Shown: one piece after another, positions 1 to 8,429 of the stretch
How the letters are laid out: the number at the start of each line of letters is the position of its first letter
Position numbering within the stretch: position 1 is the first letter of the stretch
From: Rhodopseudomonas palustris HaA2
GTDB taxonomy: Bacteria; Pseudomonadota; Alphaproteobacteria; Rhizobiales; Xanthobacteraceae
Length of the DNA stretch: 64,000 bases
Reading direction: 5' to 3'
NCBI RefSeq assembly: GCF_000013365.1
Contig: NC_007778.1
Span: 2,728,001-2,792,000 of the forward strand
Position numbers and translations under genes: made by a program
Notes under the pieces: generated by a model
Database searches by the model: none
Told to the model about the DNA's origin: nothing
The model's input: only the letters and a program-made list of their open reading frames with translations

Positions 1-423
1 CACGAGCCGATCGCGGAACCGGGGTGGCGGATCGCTGAACCGGCCGCCATCACGCGGCGAAACGAAGTCCTCTTGCATCCGCAGTCCCGCGGGCAAGCCG
101 AGATCGGCGCAATCGCGCTGGCCGCAATCGGACCCGAGCAGGTCGACGGGCCGATCGACGGTCGGTGCCGTGGCCACCTCGAACCGTGTCGAGCGTGAAC
201 TGGCCGCTTCGAGCAGGTCGTCGCGCGCCGTCGCCGGGGCCTTGTCCAGCAATGCGGCGACGGCGGCGACGCGTTCGACCACCTCGATGCGCTGGGCGAC
301 GCGAATCCGCTTGGCGTGGTCGGCTGTGAACAGCCAGAAACTGACGAACTGGGCGACGAGGAGCGCTGCGAAGCTGAGCAGCGCCACCTGGGTGAGAAGG
401 CTGCGCGGCCTGCGGCGGCTCAT
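1..423 (-). CDS. Sensor histidine kinase, N-terminal part (cut by window edge)
   Basis: Only the first 141 codons lie in the window. The reverse strand reads MSRRRPRSLL followed by a hydrophobic helix (about residues 10-32) and then a periplasmic-type stretch with a CxxxxC pair (GSDCGQRDCADL). The ATG overlaps the TGA of the upstream response regulator gene (ATGA), so the two are translationally coupled. From this pairing and the membrane topology I infer a two-component sensor kinase. The HisKA and ATPase domains would lie beyond the left edge, so the kinase identity rests on context. The ligand is unknown. Confidence 0.75.
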   Translation of the reverse strand, partial: MSRRRPRSLLTQVALLSFAALLVAQFVSFWLFTADHAKRIRVAQRIEVVERVAAVAALLDKAPATARDDLLEAASSRSTRFEVATAPTVDRPVDLLGSDCGQRDCADLGLPAGLRMQEDFVSPRDGGRFSDPPPRFRDRLV

Positions 424-1157
424 GGCAGCTCCCGGACGTCGGCGGCGAGGCTGTAGCCGCCGGAGCGAACCGTGGTGATGATCTTCGGATGCGCCGGATC
501 GTCCTCGATCTTGCGACGCAGCCGGCTCACCTGGTTGTCGATGGTGCGGTCGAACACGTCGGCGCTGCGGCCGCTGGTGATGTCGAGCAACTGCTCGCGC
601 GTCAACACGAACCGCGGCCGTTCCAGAAACGCCACCAGCAGCTTGAACTCCGCCGTCGTCAGGGCGATTTTCTCCGCGCGGTCGGCGTCGCGGACGAGGT
701 CGCGGGTATCGGTGTCGAGCAACCAGCCGGCGAAGCCGAGCTTGCGGCCGCCCAGCGTCCCGGCGAGCGGCTCGCGCCGTTCGCTCCGGCGCAGGATCGC
801 CTTGATCCGCGCCAGCAATTCGCGCGGGCTGAACGGCTTGGCGAGATAATCGTCGGCGCCGATCTCCAGCCCGACCACGCGGTCGGTCTCGTCCGACAGC
901 GCGCTCAGCATCAGCACCGGCGGGCCGCCGCCTGTGCTCAGCCGCCGCGCTGCCGACAGCCCATCCTCGCCGGGCATCATCACGTCGAGGATGATCAGGT
1001 CGAACCGTCCGGCCTTGAGCTGAGCGTCCATCTCGACCGTGTTGCTGGCGGCGCTGGCGCGCATGCCGTTGCGCTCGAGGTATTTTGTCACCGCCTCGCG
1101 GATCTCGCGGTGATCGTCGACGACCAGGATGTGCGGCAACTGTGGTTGATCGGCCAT
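420..1157 (-). CDS. OmpR/PhoB-family response regulator
   Basis: This 245-residue cytoplasmic transcription factor has an N-terminal receiver domain (about 8-122) with the acidic pair D14-D15, phospho-acceptor D58 in LIILDVMMPG and conserved K107 in AKPFSP. A C-terminal winged-helix domain (about 145-240) ends in the typical RSGGYSL strand-turn. The kinase at the left window edge follows with a 4-bp overlap. On the other side it diverges from an EF-hand protein and a cytochrome b561-like gene across about 170 bp that hold repeated GCGACAG half-sites, so those genes are probable targets. The family assignment is firm; the signal and regulon are inference. Confidence 0.93.
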   Translation of the reverse strand: MADQPQLPHILVVDDHREIREAVTKYLERNGMRASAASNTVEMDAQLKAGRFDLIILDVMMPGEDGLSAARRLSTGGGPPVLMLSALSDETDRVVGLEIGADDYLAKPFSPRELLARIKAILRRSERREPLAGTLGGRKLGFAGWLLDTDTRDLVRDADRAEKIALTTAEFKLLVAFLERPRFVLTREQLLDITSGRSADVFDRTIDNQVSRLRRKIEDDPAHPKIITTVRSGGYSLAADVRELP

Positions 1158-1197
1158 GTCTTGATCTAGCCCGACTTGCCCCGCGCCGGAAAAGACT

Positions 1198-1278
1198 TCT
1201 GTCGCAAATCATCGCAGGCCGGCGTCTTGCGACAGACCGATACAAATCTCCAAGCGGCCGACAAGCTGCTGCGACAGG
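1198..1278. promoter_or_regulatory. Candidate response-regulator operator: inverted and direct half-sites
   Basis: The divergent intergenic region carries TCTGTCGCAA at 1198-1207 and its exact reverse complement TTGCGACAGA at 1227-1236. A third half-site, TGCGACAG, sits at 1271-1278 in the same orientation as the second. The second and third copies are 43 bp apart, about four helical turns. OmpR-family regulators commonly bind such repeated half-sites. The assignment to the adjacent regulator is an inference from position. Confidence 0.5.
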
Positions 1279-1327
1279 ACGGGCCGATCTTCGCTGCATC
1301 CAATCTGGAGCAAGAGGAGATCACGAC

Positions 1328-1837
1328 ATGAAACGCAGCACAATCCTGGCGCTCGGCGCCGTCGCAGCGGTGGTGGCCATCGGCGCCGTGGCGATCCCGG
1401 CGATCGCCGGCGGCGGACCGTTCGGCCATTGCGGCCCGCACGGCTTCGGGCAGATGGGCAATTGGGGCCCGGGCATGATGCAGTTCGCCCAAGGCGGCTG
1501 GGGCGGTCGCGGCGGCTTCGCCAACAATCCGCTGATCAAGACCCTCGACGCCAATGGCGACGGCGTCGTCTCGCCGGAAGAAGCCAAGGCCGGCACCGCG
1601 GCGCTGCTGAAGAAGCACGACGCCGACGGCAACGGCACGCTGTCCAAGAAGGAATTCGGCGACATGGTCGCCGAGATGTCGCGCGGCTTCGCCGAGCGCC
1701 CGTTCGCGATGCTCGACGCCGACAATGACGGCCAGGTCAGCATCGTCGAGATCAACGCCCCGGCGCAGATGATGGCGCGGATGCACGCCTGGCGCTACGG
1801 CGCGTCGAAGCCGGACGCGGCGCCGCAGAAGCCGTGA
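1328..1837 (+). CDS. Secreted EF-hand calcium-binding protein
   Basis: This 169-residue protein has a signal peptide or N-terminal anchor (about 1-27, ending AIAGG), a Gly/Met/Trp-rich linker (about 28-66) and three EF-hand loops with canonical Asp/Asn spacing: DANGDGVVSPEE (74-85), DADGNGTLSKKE (98-109) and DADNDGQVSIVE (130-141). The ATG at 1328 follows an AGGAG about 8 bp upstream and gives the clean signal peptide; longer upstream reading lacks coding character. It is transcribed divergently from the two-component genes, with the cytochrome b561-like gene next. A periplasmic calcium- or metal-responsive role is plausible but not shown. Confidence 0.88.
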   Translation: MKRSTILALGAVAAVVAIGAVAIPAIAGGGPFGHCGPHGFGQMGNWGPGMMQFAQGGWGGRGGFANNPLIKTLDANGDGVVSPEEAKAGTAALLKKHDADGNGTLSKKEFGDMVAEMSRGFAERPFAMLDADNDGQVSIVEINAPAQMMARMHAWRYGASKPDAAPQKP

Positions 1838-1902
1838 TCGCAACCGCGACGGCGCCCCGACAGGGCGCCATCGTTCGATCCCAACATCACGAGGACACGT
1901 CG

Positions 1903-2394
1903 ATGAACTCTCCCGCAGGCTATTCGCGCGCTCAGATTGCGCTGCACTGGATCGTGGTGGCGCTGGTCGCCGCGCAATACATCTTCAAGGATTCCATCGC
2001 CAATGCCTGGATGGCGTGGCAGCAGGAACTGCCGTTCGCGTTCGACCCGCGCATCCTCGCGCATATCGTCGTGGGGATGCTCATCCTGCTGCTGATCGGC
2101 TGGCGTCTGGTGCTGCGCGCCAAGCTCGGCGCGCCGTCCCCGCCGGAAGACGAGCCGGCGCCGATGCGGGCGATCGCCCAATTCTCGCACGCCAGCTTCT
2201 ACGTGGTACTCGCCGCAATGTCGGTCAGCGGCGCCATCGCCTGGTTCGGAGACTTGGTCCCGGCGGCACAGATCCACAATCTGCTCAGGCTGGTTCTGCT
2301 CGGGCTGATCGCGCTGCATGTGTTCGCCGCGCTGCTCCACCACGTCGTCCTGAAGACCGACGTGATGCGGCGGATGGTTCGGCCGCAAGCCTGA
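1903..2394 (+). CDS. Cytochrome b561-like membrane protein
   Basis: This 163-residue integral membrane protein has four predicted transmembrane helices (about 8-28, 50-70, 90-112, 124-145). Histidines are placed in the helices as in bacterial cytochrome b561 and Ni/Fe-hydrogenase b-type proteins: ALHWIVV, ILAHIVVG, SHASFYV and IALHVFAALLHH. The family binds two b hemes and moves electrons across or within the membrane. The start at 1903 is chosen because the protein then begins MNSPAGYSRAQIALHW, as usual for the family, with a GAGG-like site upstream. It lies 65 bp after the EF-hand gene and is probably co-transcribed. Confidence 0.87.
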   Translation: MNSPAGYSRAQIALHWIVVALVAAQYIFKDSIANAWMAWQQELPFAFDPRILAHIVVGMLILLLIGWRLVLRAKLGAPSPPEDEPAPMRAIAQFSHASFYVVLAAMSVSGAIAWFGDLVPAAQIHNLLRLVLLGLIALHVFAALLHHVVLKTDVMRRMVRPQA

Positions 2395-2446
2395 GCGATC
2401 GCAGGCGCTCATCCAGGCTCGGCTCGGCTGTCGGTCGCCCGGATCC

Positions 2447-3763
2447 TCAGTGATTGAGCGGTCGCGGCCGTGCCGTGACGGTGATCGGGCCGCGTTGCAG
2501 GGTGGCGGGGGCGATTGCCGCGCTGCCGGAAATCGGACGGGCGGCAGCGCTGATCTCGATCGCACGCGGCTCCGTCTGCGCGGTCTGCGGAGCGGTGTCG
2601 TGCGCGGCCCGCTTCCCGGGCTGGCGAGTCATTGCGCGGAATTCCGGCTGGGATTTCTCGGGAATGCTGAACAGCGATGCGGCCGGAATCGGGAAGGTGA
2701 TCAGATTGGTCGAGGTCTCGGCCGACCGCTGGCGCGGCCACGGCGCGGGTTTCGGCAGCGGCACCTGGCCGCGTGCGAGATGCCGGAGGCCATCGAACGG
2801 CTCCGGCACGCGGCCGATGTCGAGGCCGAGATCGGCGATCGACGGCCCCGGCAGCATCTCGGCGCTGGCATAGCTGAAGCGCGGCACCTTCGGCCAATGC
2901 GAGATCGCGACCTGCTCGGTAACCGGGTGCAGGCGCCATTGCGACGGCTCGGTCGGCGTCTTCGGGCGATCCGGCGTCGCCGGCACGACATGCACGATGC
3001 GGAAGCCGCGGGCCTTCAGCTCGTGCAGGATGTGCGGCAGCGCCGCCACCGTGCGCGGCTGGATGTCGTGCAGCAGCAGCACGCCGCGGCCCTTGGCCTG
3101 CAGCCGGCTCAACGCCAGGCTGTAGACGGCCTCGGGCGAGATGTGCCGCCAGTCGTCGGCGGGGAAGTCGGCGCTCCAGGTCTGGATGCCCTGCGAGCCG
3201 AGATAGGATTCGACGGCTTCGGCCCGCAGCAGGCCGGGAATGCGGAAGAACGGTGCGATCGCCGCGCGGCTGCCGAGCGCGGCTGCGACCGAAGCGATGC
3301 CGTCGTCGACTTCCTGCTTGGCCTGCTCGGCGGTCATCCGGTTGAAACTCAGCGGATGGTTCTGGCTGTGGGTGCCGATGGTGTGGCCGGCATCGCGCAT
3401 CCTGCGGACGCCTTCCGGATAGGCCTTCGCCATCCGTCCCACCACGAAGAACGTCGCCTGGACGCACTCCCTGGCGAGGATCTCGAGCACGGCATTGCTG
3501 TAGCGCGGCAGCGGGCCGTCGTCGAAGGTCAGCACCACCTCGTGGTCCCGCAGCGGCAGCGTCTCGGCATATTGCATCGTGCCGATCCGCGGATGCTCGC
3601 GCGGATCGACGACCAGCGTGCGGGAGGTGCCGAGCGCGCCCGGATTGCCGGGGCAATCCGCGGCGAGGGCGGGGGCGGCGGGGAGGGCGAGTGCTGCAAT
3701 CACACAGGCGATACCGAGCAGGGACCGGGTCCGGGCTCTCCGTCGAAACAGTTCACTTGCCAT
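2447..3763 (-). CDS. Secreted polysaccharide deacetylase with long C-terminal extension
   Basis: This 438-residue protein has a signal peptide (MASELFRRRARTRS..., cleaved near ALAAD) and a NodB-type carbohydrate esterase 4 domain (about 60-280). The signature motifs are LTFDDGP and THSQNH (metal-binding Asp and HxxxH). The last roughly 150 residues are Pro/Arg-rich and probably disordered. The family hydrolyses N-acetyl groups from cell-wall or exported glycans. The start at 3763 is chosen for the signal peptide; the frame stays open upstream to 3853. It follows a paralogue by 117 bp in the same direction, so the pair is probably a tandem duplication in one transcript. Confidence 0.88.
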   Translation of the reverse strand: MASELFRRRARTRSLLGIACVIAALALPAAPALAADCPGNPGALGTSRTLVVDPREHPRIGTMQYAETLPLRDHEVVLTFDDGPLPRYSNAVLEILARECVQATFFVVGRMAKAYPEGVRRMRDAGHTIGTHSQNHPLSFNRMTAEQAKQEVDDGIASVAAALGSRAAIAPFFRIPGLLRAEAVESYLGSQGIQTWSADFPADDWRHISPEAVYSLALSRLQAKGRGVLLLHDIQPRTVAALPHILHELKARGFRIVHVVPATPDRPKTPTEPSQWRLHPVTEQVAISHWPKVPRFSYASAEMLPGPSIADLGLDIGRVPEPFDGLRHLARGQVPLPKPAPWPRQRSAETSTNLITFPIPAASLFSIPEKSQPEFRAMTRQPGKRAAHDTAPQTAQTEPRAIEISAAARPISGSAAIAPATLQRGPITVTARPRPLNH

Positions 3764-3880
3764 CACGTGACCACGCACTCCGGACCGCCCAATCAGTCGC
3801 TTCTCACCGTAAGTCAGCAGCCTGAACAGCAGCTTAACTGTGGCATTGATCACGGTTTCTCAGCCGGCGCCAGCCTGCGA

Positions 3881-4678
3881 TCAGCGCGTCGCATGAGAGC
3901 CGGCGGCGACCACCGGCGGCCCGGCCGGTGGCGGCACGGCATGCACGACGCGATACTGATTGTCGCGCAGCCAGCGCAGGAAAGCCGGCATCATTTCAGC
4001 GGTTTGCGCGCGGGGGTCGTGAAACAGGATGATGCCCTTGCCGGTCGTCTTCAGCCGATCGGTGATCAGCTTGAGCTGCACCTCGGGCGTCATCACGTTC
4101 CAGTCGCTGGCCCAGAGGTCGGCGCCCCACACCACGATCCCACGCGCTTGCAGCGTGTCGAGCAAGGCAGGCGTCGATTCGAAATAGGGAAAACGGAAGA
4201 ACTTCGTGGGCGACACCGCGATGCCGTTGCGGCGGAGGATCGCCTCATCGGCGGCGATGCCGCGGTCGATCTCGGCCAGCGCGTCGGCATAGGTGAGACT
4301 CGGCAGATGTTTGTGCGTCCAGGTGTGATGCGCGACGGTGTGGCCCTCGGCCGCGATCCGCTTGACCAGGCCGGGCGTTTCGGCGGCCGGCTTGCCGACC
4401 AGGAAGAACGTCGCCTTGACGCATTCGTCGGCGAGCGCCTTCAGCACCTTCGGTGTCGTCGCCGCAGGGCCGTCGTCGAACGTCAGGACGACCTCGTGGT
4501 CGTCCAACGGCAATGTCTGCGGAAAGCTCTTGGTCCCGATGCGCGGGTATTTCGCGGCGTCGACGACCATGGTGCGCGCGGTGCCGAGCGCCCCGGGGCG
4601 GGCGCAGTCGGCGGCCTGCGCCGCGGAGCCGAGAATGCCGAGAGTGACAATCGCGGCCAGTGCTGTCGATGCGTTCAT
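3881..4678 (-). CDS. Secreted polysaccharide deacetylase
   Basis: This 265-residue protein has a signal peptide (MNASTALAAIVTLG..., cleaved near AQAAD). Its NodB domain has LTFDDGP and the metal-binding HHTWTH. A good ribosome site (GGAAAGG) lies about 6 bp before the ATG at 4678. After the signal peptide it begins DCARPGALGTARTMVVD, closely matching the paralogue downstream (DCPGNPGALGTSRTLVVD). It lacks that paralogue's Pro-rich tail. It probably acts in the periplasm or on exported glycan. It diverges from mgtE. Confidence 0.9.
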   Translation of the reverse strand: MNASTALAAIVTLGILGSAAQAADCARPGALGTARTMVVDAAKYPRIGTKSFPQTLPLDDHEVVLTFDDGPAATTPKVLKALADECVKATFFLVGKPAAETPGLVKRIAAEGHTVAHHTWTHKHLPSLTYADALAEIDRGIAADEAILRRNGIAVSPTKFFRFPYFESTPALLDTLQARGIVVWGADLWASDWNVMTPEVQLKLITDRLKTTGKGIILFHDPRAQTAEMMPAFLRWLRDNQYRVVHAVPPPAGPPVVAAGSHATR

Positions 4679-4839
4679 GACACCCTTTCCGGCCGATGAT
4701 TGATCGCGGGTGTCACGAAATTCATTGCGCCGTACATCACCGATTGAGTATTGCCAAAGTCGTTCGATCCGCCGATCGACAGCGCATCTTGCCCGACGGC
4801 GCACGAAATCTGCAACCGATAAAACCCGCGGGGGGCGCC

Positions 4840-6261
4840 ATGGCCGACGAACTCGATGCGGTCGTGCGAGCCGACCAGACCATGCCCGATCATCTCTCGA
4901 TGCGGGACGAGGACGGCGAAATCAGGGCCGACTTCGTCGCGGCGATCTCCCGCGCCATCGCCGAGGAGAATGCGCCGTTCCTGCGCGAAATCGTCTCCGA
5001 CCTGCACGAGGCCGACGTCGGCGACCTGATCGAGGCGCTGGATTCCGACGAGCGCGTCCGGCTGGTGGAACTGACCGGCGCCGATTTCCACTTCTCGGCG
5101 CTGAACGAGGTCGACGAGACCGTCCGCGAGGAGATCCTCGAGGAACTCGAGCCCGAGGCCGTCGCCGAAGGCGTCCGCGAGCTCGATTCCGACGACGCGG
5201 TCGAACTGCTGCAGGTGCTCGACGAGGACGAGCAGGACGAGATCCTCGGCAAGCTGCCGCAATCCGAGCGCGACGCGCTCGAGCGCAGCCTCGACTATCC
5301 GGAAAACTCCGCCGGCCGGCGGATGCAGACCGAATTCATCGTGGTGCCGCGCGACTGGAACGTCGGGCAGGCGATCGACTTCATGCGCGAGACCCCGGAT
5401 CTGCCGGACCGGTTCTACGAGATCTACGTCGTCGACGGGATCAACCGCTGGCAGGGCGCGATCGCGCTCGACGCGCTGCTGCGCTCGCATCGCGACGTGC
5501 CGCTGGCCGATCTGATCGACGAGGACCGCCGCAAGGTCTCGGTGCTCGACGACCAGGAAGAGGTGGCGCGGCTGTTCGGCAAGTACAATCTGGTCGCGGC
5601 GCCGGTGGTCGACACCGACGACCGCCTGGTCGGCGTGATCACCATCGACGACGTCGTCGACGTCATCGAGGAAGAGGCCGACGAGGACCTCAAGGCGCTG
5701 GGCGGCGTCTCCAGCGGCGAGGAACTGTCCGACCGGGTCTGGACCATCGCCCGCAGCCGCTTCAACTGGCTGCTGGTCAATCTCGCCACCGCATTCCTGG
5801 CCTCCTCGGTGCTCGGCCTGTTCGAAGGCGCGCTGGAGCAGATGGTGGCGCTGGCGGTGCTGGCGCCGATCGTCGCCAGCCAGGGCGGCAATGCCGCGAC
5901 CCAGACCATGACGGTGGCGGTGCGGGCGCTGGCGACCCGCGAACTCGGCTCCAGCAACGCCTATCGGGTGGTGATGCGCGAACTGCTGGTCGGTCTGGTC
6001 AACGGCATCGGCTTTGCGATCATCACCGGGCTGGCCGCCTATGCCTGGTTCCGGGTGCCAGGGCTGGGCGTGGTGATCGGATTGGCGATGGTGACCAATC
6101 TGGTGGCGGGCGCGCTCGGCGGAATCCTGATCCCGATCGCGCTGGATCGCTTCCGGGTCGATCCCGCCGTCGCATCGGGGACGTTCGTCACCACGGTGAC
6201 CGATGTCGTCGGCTTCTTCGCCTTCCTCGGCATCGCCACGTTGTGGTTCGGGCTGAAGTAA
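4840..6261 (+). CDS. mgtE: Magnesium transporter MgtE
   Basis: This 473-residue protein has the standard MgtE architecture: an acidic N-terminal alpha-superhelical domain (about 30-150) rich in DxxE repeats such as EILEELEPEAVAEGV, a pair of CBS domains (about 155-280) and five C-terminal membrane helices (about 310-473) with the pore signature APIVASQGGNAATQT. Cytoplasmic Mg2+ bound by the N and CBS domains normally gates this homodimeric Mg2+ channel. The ATG at 4840 starts MADELDAVV; upstream sequence in frame does not look coding. No Mg2+ leader riboswitch is evident. Confidence 0.94.
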   Translation: MADELDAVVRADQTMPDHLSMRDEDGEIRADFVAAISRAIAEENAPFLREIVSDLHEADVGDLIEALDSDERVRLVELTGADFHFSALNEVDETVREEILEELEPEAVAEGVRELDSDDAVELLQVLDEDEQDEILGKLPQSERDALERSLDYPENSAGRRMQTEFIVVPRDWNVGQAIDFMRETPDLPDRFYEIYVVDGINRWQGAIALDALLRSHRDVPLADLIDEDRRKVSVLDDQEEVARLFGKYNLVAAPVVDTDDRLVGVITIDDVVDVIEEEADEDLKALGGVSSGEELSDRVWTIARSRFNWLLVNLATAFLASSVLGLFEGALEQMVALAVLAPIVASQGGNAATQTMTVAVRALATRELGSSNAYRVVMRELLVGLVNGIGFAIITGLAAYAWFRVPGLGVVIGLAMVTNLVAGALGGILIPIALDRFRVDPAVASGTFVTTVTDVVGFFAFLGIATLWFGLK

Positions 6262-6320
6262 CGACTGGGGAGCAACCGCGTCTTCATCGGCTGTTAACGT
6301 CGAAGGTCGACCATCGCCCG

Positions 6321-6644
6321 ATGGTCAATCAGTTGCAGCGGCTGCGCCTGAAGGCGGATGGACGGATCGTCGAACTGCGCGACGGGCAGGAATTTCCGCT
6401 GTCGCCGGCGGCTCCGGAGCCAGCGACGCCCGCGGTGCGCGATCTACGCCGGCGCGCCCGATTGACGCAAACCGAATTCGCGGACCGGCTCGGCGTTCCG
6501 GTCGATACCATCCGGAACTGGGAGCAGGGCAAGCGCCTGCCGCGCGGTCCGGCGCGGGCGCTGCTGTCCGTCATCGCGCATGCGCCCGATACGGTATTCG
6601 CGGCGCTGGCGGGAGCCGGCGCTGCGGATTCGACGGCCTCGTAA
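6321..6644 (+). CDS. XRE-family helix-turn-helix protein, orphan antitoxin-like
   Basis: This 107-residue protein has an N-terminal segment (1-38) followed by a helix-turn-helix of the Cro/C1 type (about 41-95), with TQTEFADRLGVPVDTIRNWE and the G-K-R-x-P-x-G-P-A-R-A-L-L tail typical of NadS/HigA-like antitoxins and regulators. No RelE/HigB-type toxin gene is adjacent: mgtE ends 59 bp upstream and an aldo/keto reductase starts 77 bp downstream. The ribosome site is weak, so the start is uncertain. It could be a solitary regulator or the remnant of a toxin-antitoxin pair. Confidence 0.75.
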   Translation: MVNQLQRLRLKADGRIVELRDGQEFPLSPAAPEPATPAVRDLRRRARLTQTEFADRLGVPVDTIRNWEQGKRLPRGPARALLSVIAHAPDTVFAALAGAGAADSTAS

Positions 6645-6721
6645 TCGCGGCGATTGGCACGGCGGCAATCCCGGGACATACTGCGCAGACGGATCTGCGT
6701 TGCGACTGCGAGAGCACCGAT

Positions 6722-7540
6722 ATGCAGTTCGTTGAAGCCCATGGCGCGAAAATTCCCGCGATCGGACTCGGCACCTGGGAGCTGAGCGGCCATTCCTGCG
6801 CCCGCATCGTCGAGCAGGCGATCCGGCTCGGCTATCGCCACATCGACACCGCGCAGGTCTACTACAACGAACGCGACGTCGGCGAGGGCATCCGCAATTC
6901 GCACATCAGGCGCAGCGAGATGTTCGTCGCCACCAAGGTCTGGACGACGCATTTCGCGCCCAACGATCTGCTCCGCTCGACCAAAGAGAGCCTGCACAAG
7001 ATGCGGCTGTCGGAGGTCGACCTGCTGATGCTGCACTGGCCGAACGCGCATGTGCCGCTGAACGAAACGCTCGGCGCACTCGCGCACGCCAGAGAACTCG
7101 GCATGACGCGGCATATCGGCGTGTCGAATTTCACCGTGGCGCTGCTGAAGCAGGCGGTCGCGCTCTGTCCGGAACCGCTGGTGTGCAATCAGGTCGAGTA
7201 TCATCCGTTTCTCGGCCAGAGCAATTTGCTGGCGGCCTGCGCCGAACTCGGCATCGCGATGGTCGCCTACAGCCCGATCGCCAAGGGCACCGCGCGGCAG
7301 AGCGAGGTGCTGACCCGGATCGGGGCAGCGCACGGCAAGTCGCCCTCGCAGGTGTGCCTGCGCTGGCTGGTGCAGCAGAACGTTCCGGCGATCCCGCGCA
7401 CCTCGCGGATCGAGCGCCTCTCGCAAAACATCGACGTCTTCGACTTCGTGCTCAGCGACGACGAGATGCGCGAGATCTTTGCGCTGGGCAGCCCCGAGGG
7501 CCGGCTGGTGCATTCGGTCACCGAGCCGGATTGGGACTGA
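6722..7540 (+). CDS. Aldo/keto reductase
   Basis: This 272-residue cytoplasmic NAD(P)H-dependent oxidoreductase is of the 2,5-diketo-D-gluconate reductase type. The catalytic tetrad is complete: D42 and Y47 in GYRHIDTAQVYYNE, K72 in ATKVW and H105 in LLMLHWP. The cofactor-phosphate region near the end reads AIPRTSRIERLSQNIDVFDF, where most relatives have IPKS. Length and layout match the TIM-barrel family. The substrate cannot be told from sequence. Neighbours do not form an obvious pathway. Confidence 0.9.
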   Translation: MQFVEAHGAKIPAIGLGTWELSGHSCARIVEQAIRLGYRHIDTAQVYYNERDVGEGIRNSHIRRSEMFVATKVWTTHFAPNDLLRSTKESLHKMRLSEVDLLMLHWPNAHVPLNETLGALAHARELGMTRHIGVSNFTVALLKQAVALCPEPLVCNQVEYHPFLGQSNLLAACAELGIAMVAYSPIAKGTARQSEVLTRIGAAHGKSPSQVCLRWLVQQNVPAIPRTSRIERLSQNIDVFDFVLSDDEMREIFALGSPEGRLVHSVTEPDWD

Positions 7541-7616
7541 GCGACATCGCGGCAGATTGACCCGGCCGGCGAAATCACGCACCTCGCGGGGCATGGCCTC
7601 GCTGCGCGGGTGATCG

Positions 7617-8411
7617 ATGTTCTTCGTGCTGTCCAAAATCCTCGGCTTCTTCATCCACCCTTCCAACACCATCGCGGTGATCTGCGCGGTCGGCGTGCTG
7701 ATGTTGCTGACGCGGTGGCGGCGAGCGGGCGCGCGGGTGCTGGGCGTGGGCGTCGTGCTGCTGCTGATCGCCGGCTACTCGCCGCTCGGCAGCGTGCTGC
7801 TGCTGAGTTTGTCGGAGCGCTTCCCGCCGTGGCAATTCAGCGGTCGCGCCCCGGACGGCATCATCGTGCTCGGTGGTGCGATCGACTCCGAGGTCAGCGC
7901 CGCGCGCGACGCGGTCGAGCTCGATTCTTCGGCGGAGCGCGTCATGGCCGCGCTCGAACTGGCGCGGGACTATCCGCAGGCGCGGATCGTCTACAGCGGC
8001 GGCAGCGGCAATCTGATCCAGAATTCGGTCGCCGAGGCGCCGATCGCGGCCGATCTATTCGCGCGCTTCGGCGTCGCGCCGGATCGTTTCGTAGTGGAGA
8101 GCCGATCGCGCACGACGGCGGAGAATGCCAGCTTCACGCGCGAGCTGGTCTCGCCGAAGCCCGGCGAAGTATGGCTGCTGGTGACCTCGGCGTTCCACAT
8201 GCCGCGCTCGATCACCGCGTTCCGCGCCGCCGGCTTCGACGTGACGGCTGCTCCGGTGGATTGGCGGACGCGGGGCTGGGGCGATGCCGCACGGCCATTC
8301 GACCGGCTCAGCAGCGGTCTCGCGCGCACCGACGTCGCCGCCCATGAATGGGCGGGGCTGTTGGCCTATCGGCTGAGCGGCCGGACCACGAGCCTGCTGC
8401 CATCGCCGTAG
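7617..8411 (+). CDS. YdcF/ElyC-family membrane protein (DUF218)
   Basis: This 264-residue protein has two N-terminal membrane helices (about 17-34 and 40-66) followed by a DUF218 domain on the periplasmic or cytoplasmic face. Motifs are DGIIVLGGAID, the ARIVYSGGSG strand, the conserved SRTTAENA segment and TSAFHMPRSITAF. The layout matches ElyC-type envelope-biogenesis factors linked to undecaprenyl-phosphate and peptidoglycan precursor metabolism in Escherichia coli. Exact chemistry of the family is unsettled. It stands alone, 76 bp after the aldo/keto reductase. Confidence 0.85.
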   Translation: MFFVLSKILGFFIHPSNTIAVICAVGVLMLLTRWRRAGARVLGVGVVLLLIAGYSPLGSVLLLSLSERFPPWQFSGRAPDGIIVLGGAIDSEVSAARDAVELDSSAERVMAALELARDYPQARIVYSGGSGNLIQNSVAEAPIAADLFARFGVAPDRFVVESRSRTTAENASFTRELVSPKPGEVWLLVTSAFHMPRSITAFRAAGFDVTAAPVDWRTRGWGDAARPFDRLSSGLARTDVAAHEWAGLLAYRLSGRTTSLLPSP

Positions 8412-8429
8412 CGCGACGAGCAGGCGCGC

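Noticed and set aside
4679-4839. Mg2+-sensing riboswitch before mgtE
   Set aside because: The leader is short and shows no M-box-like conserved segments or strong helices.
6329-7672. Long minus-strand frame across the HTH and aldo/keto reductase genes
   Set aside because: It covers two well-supported genes and an intergenic gap and shows no recognisable domain.
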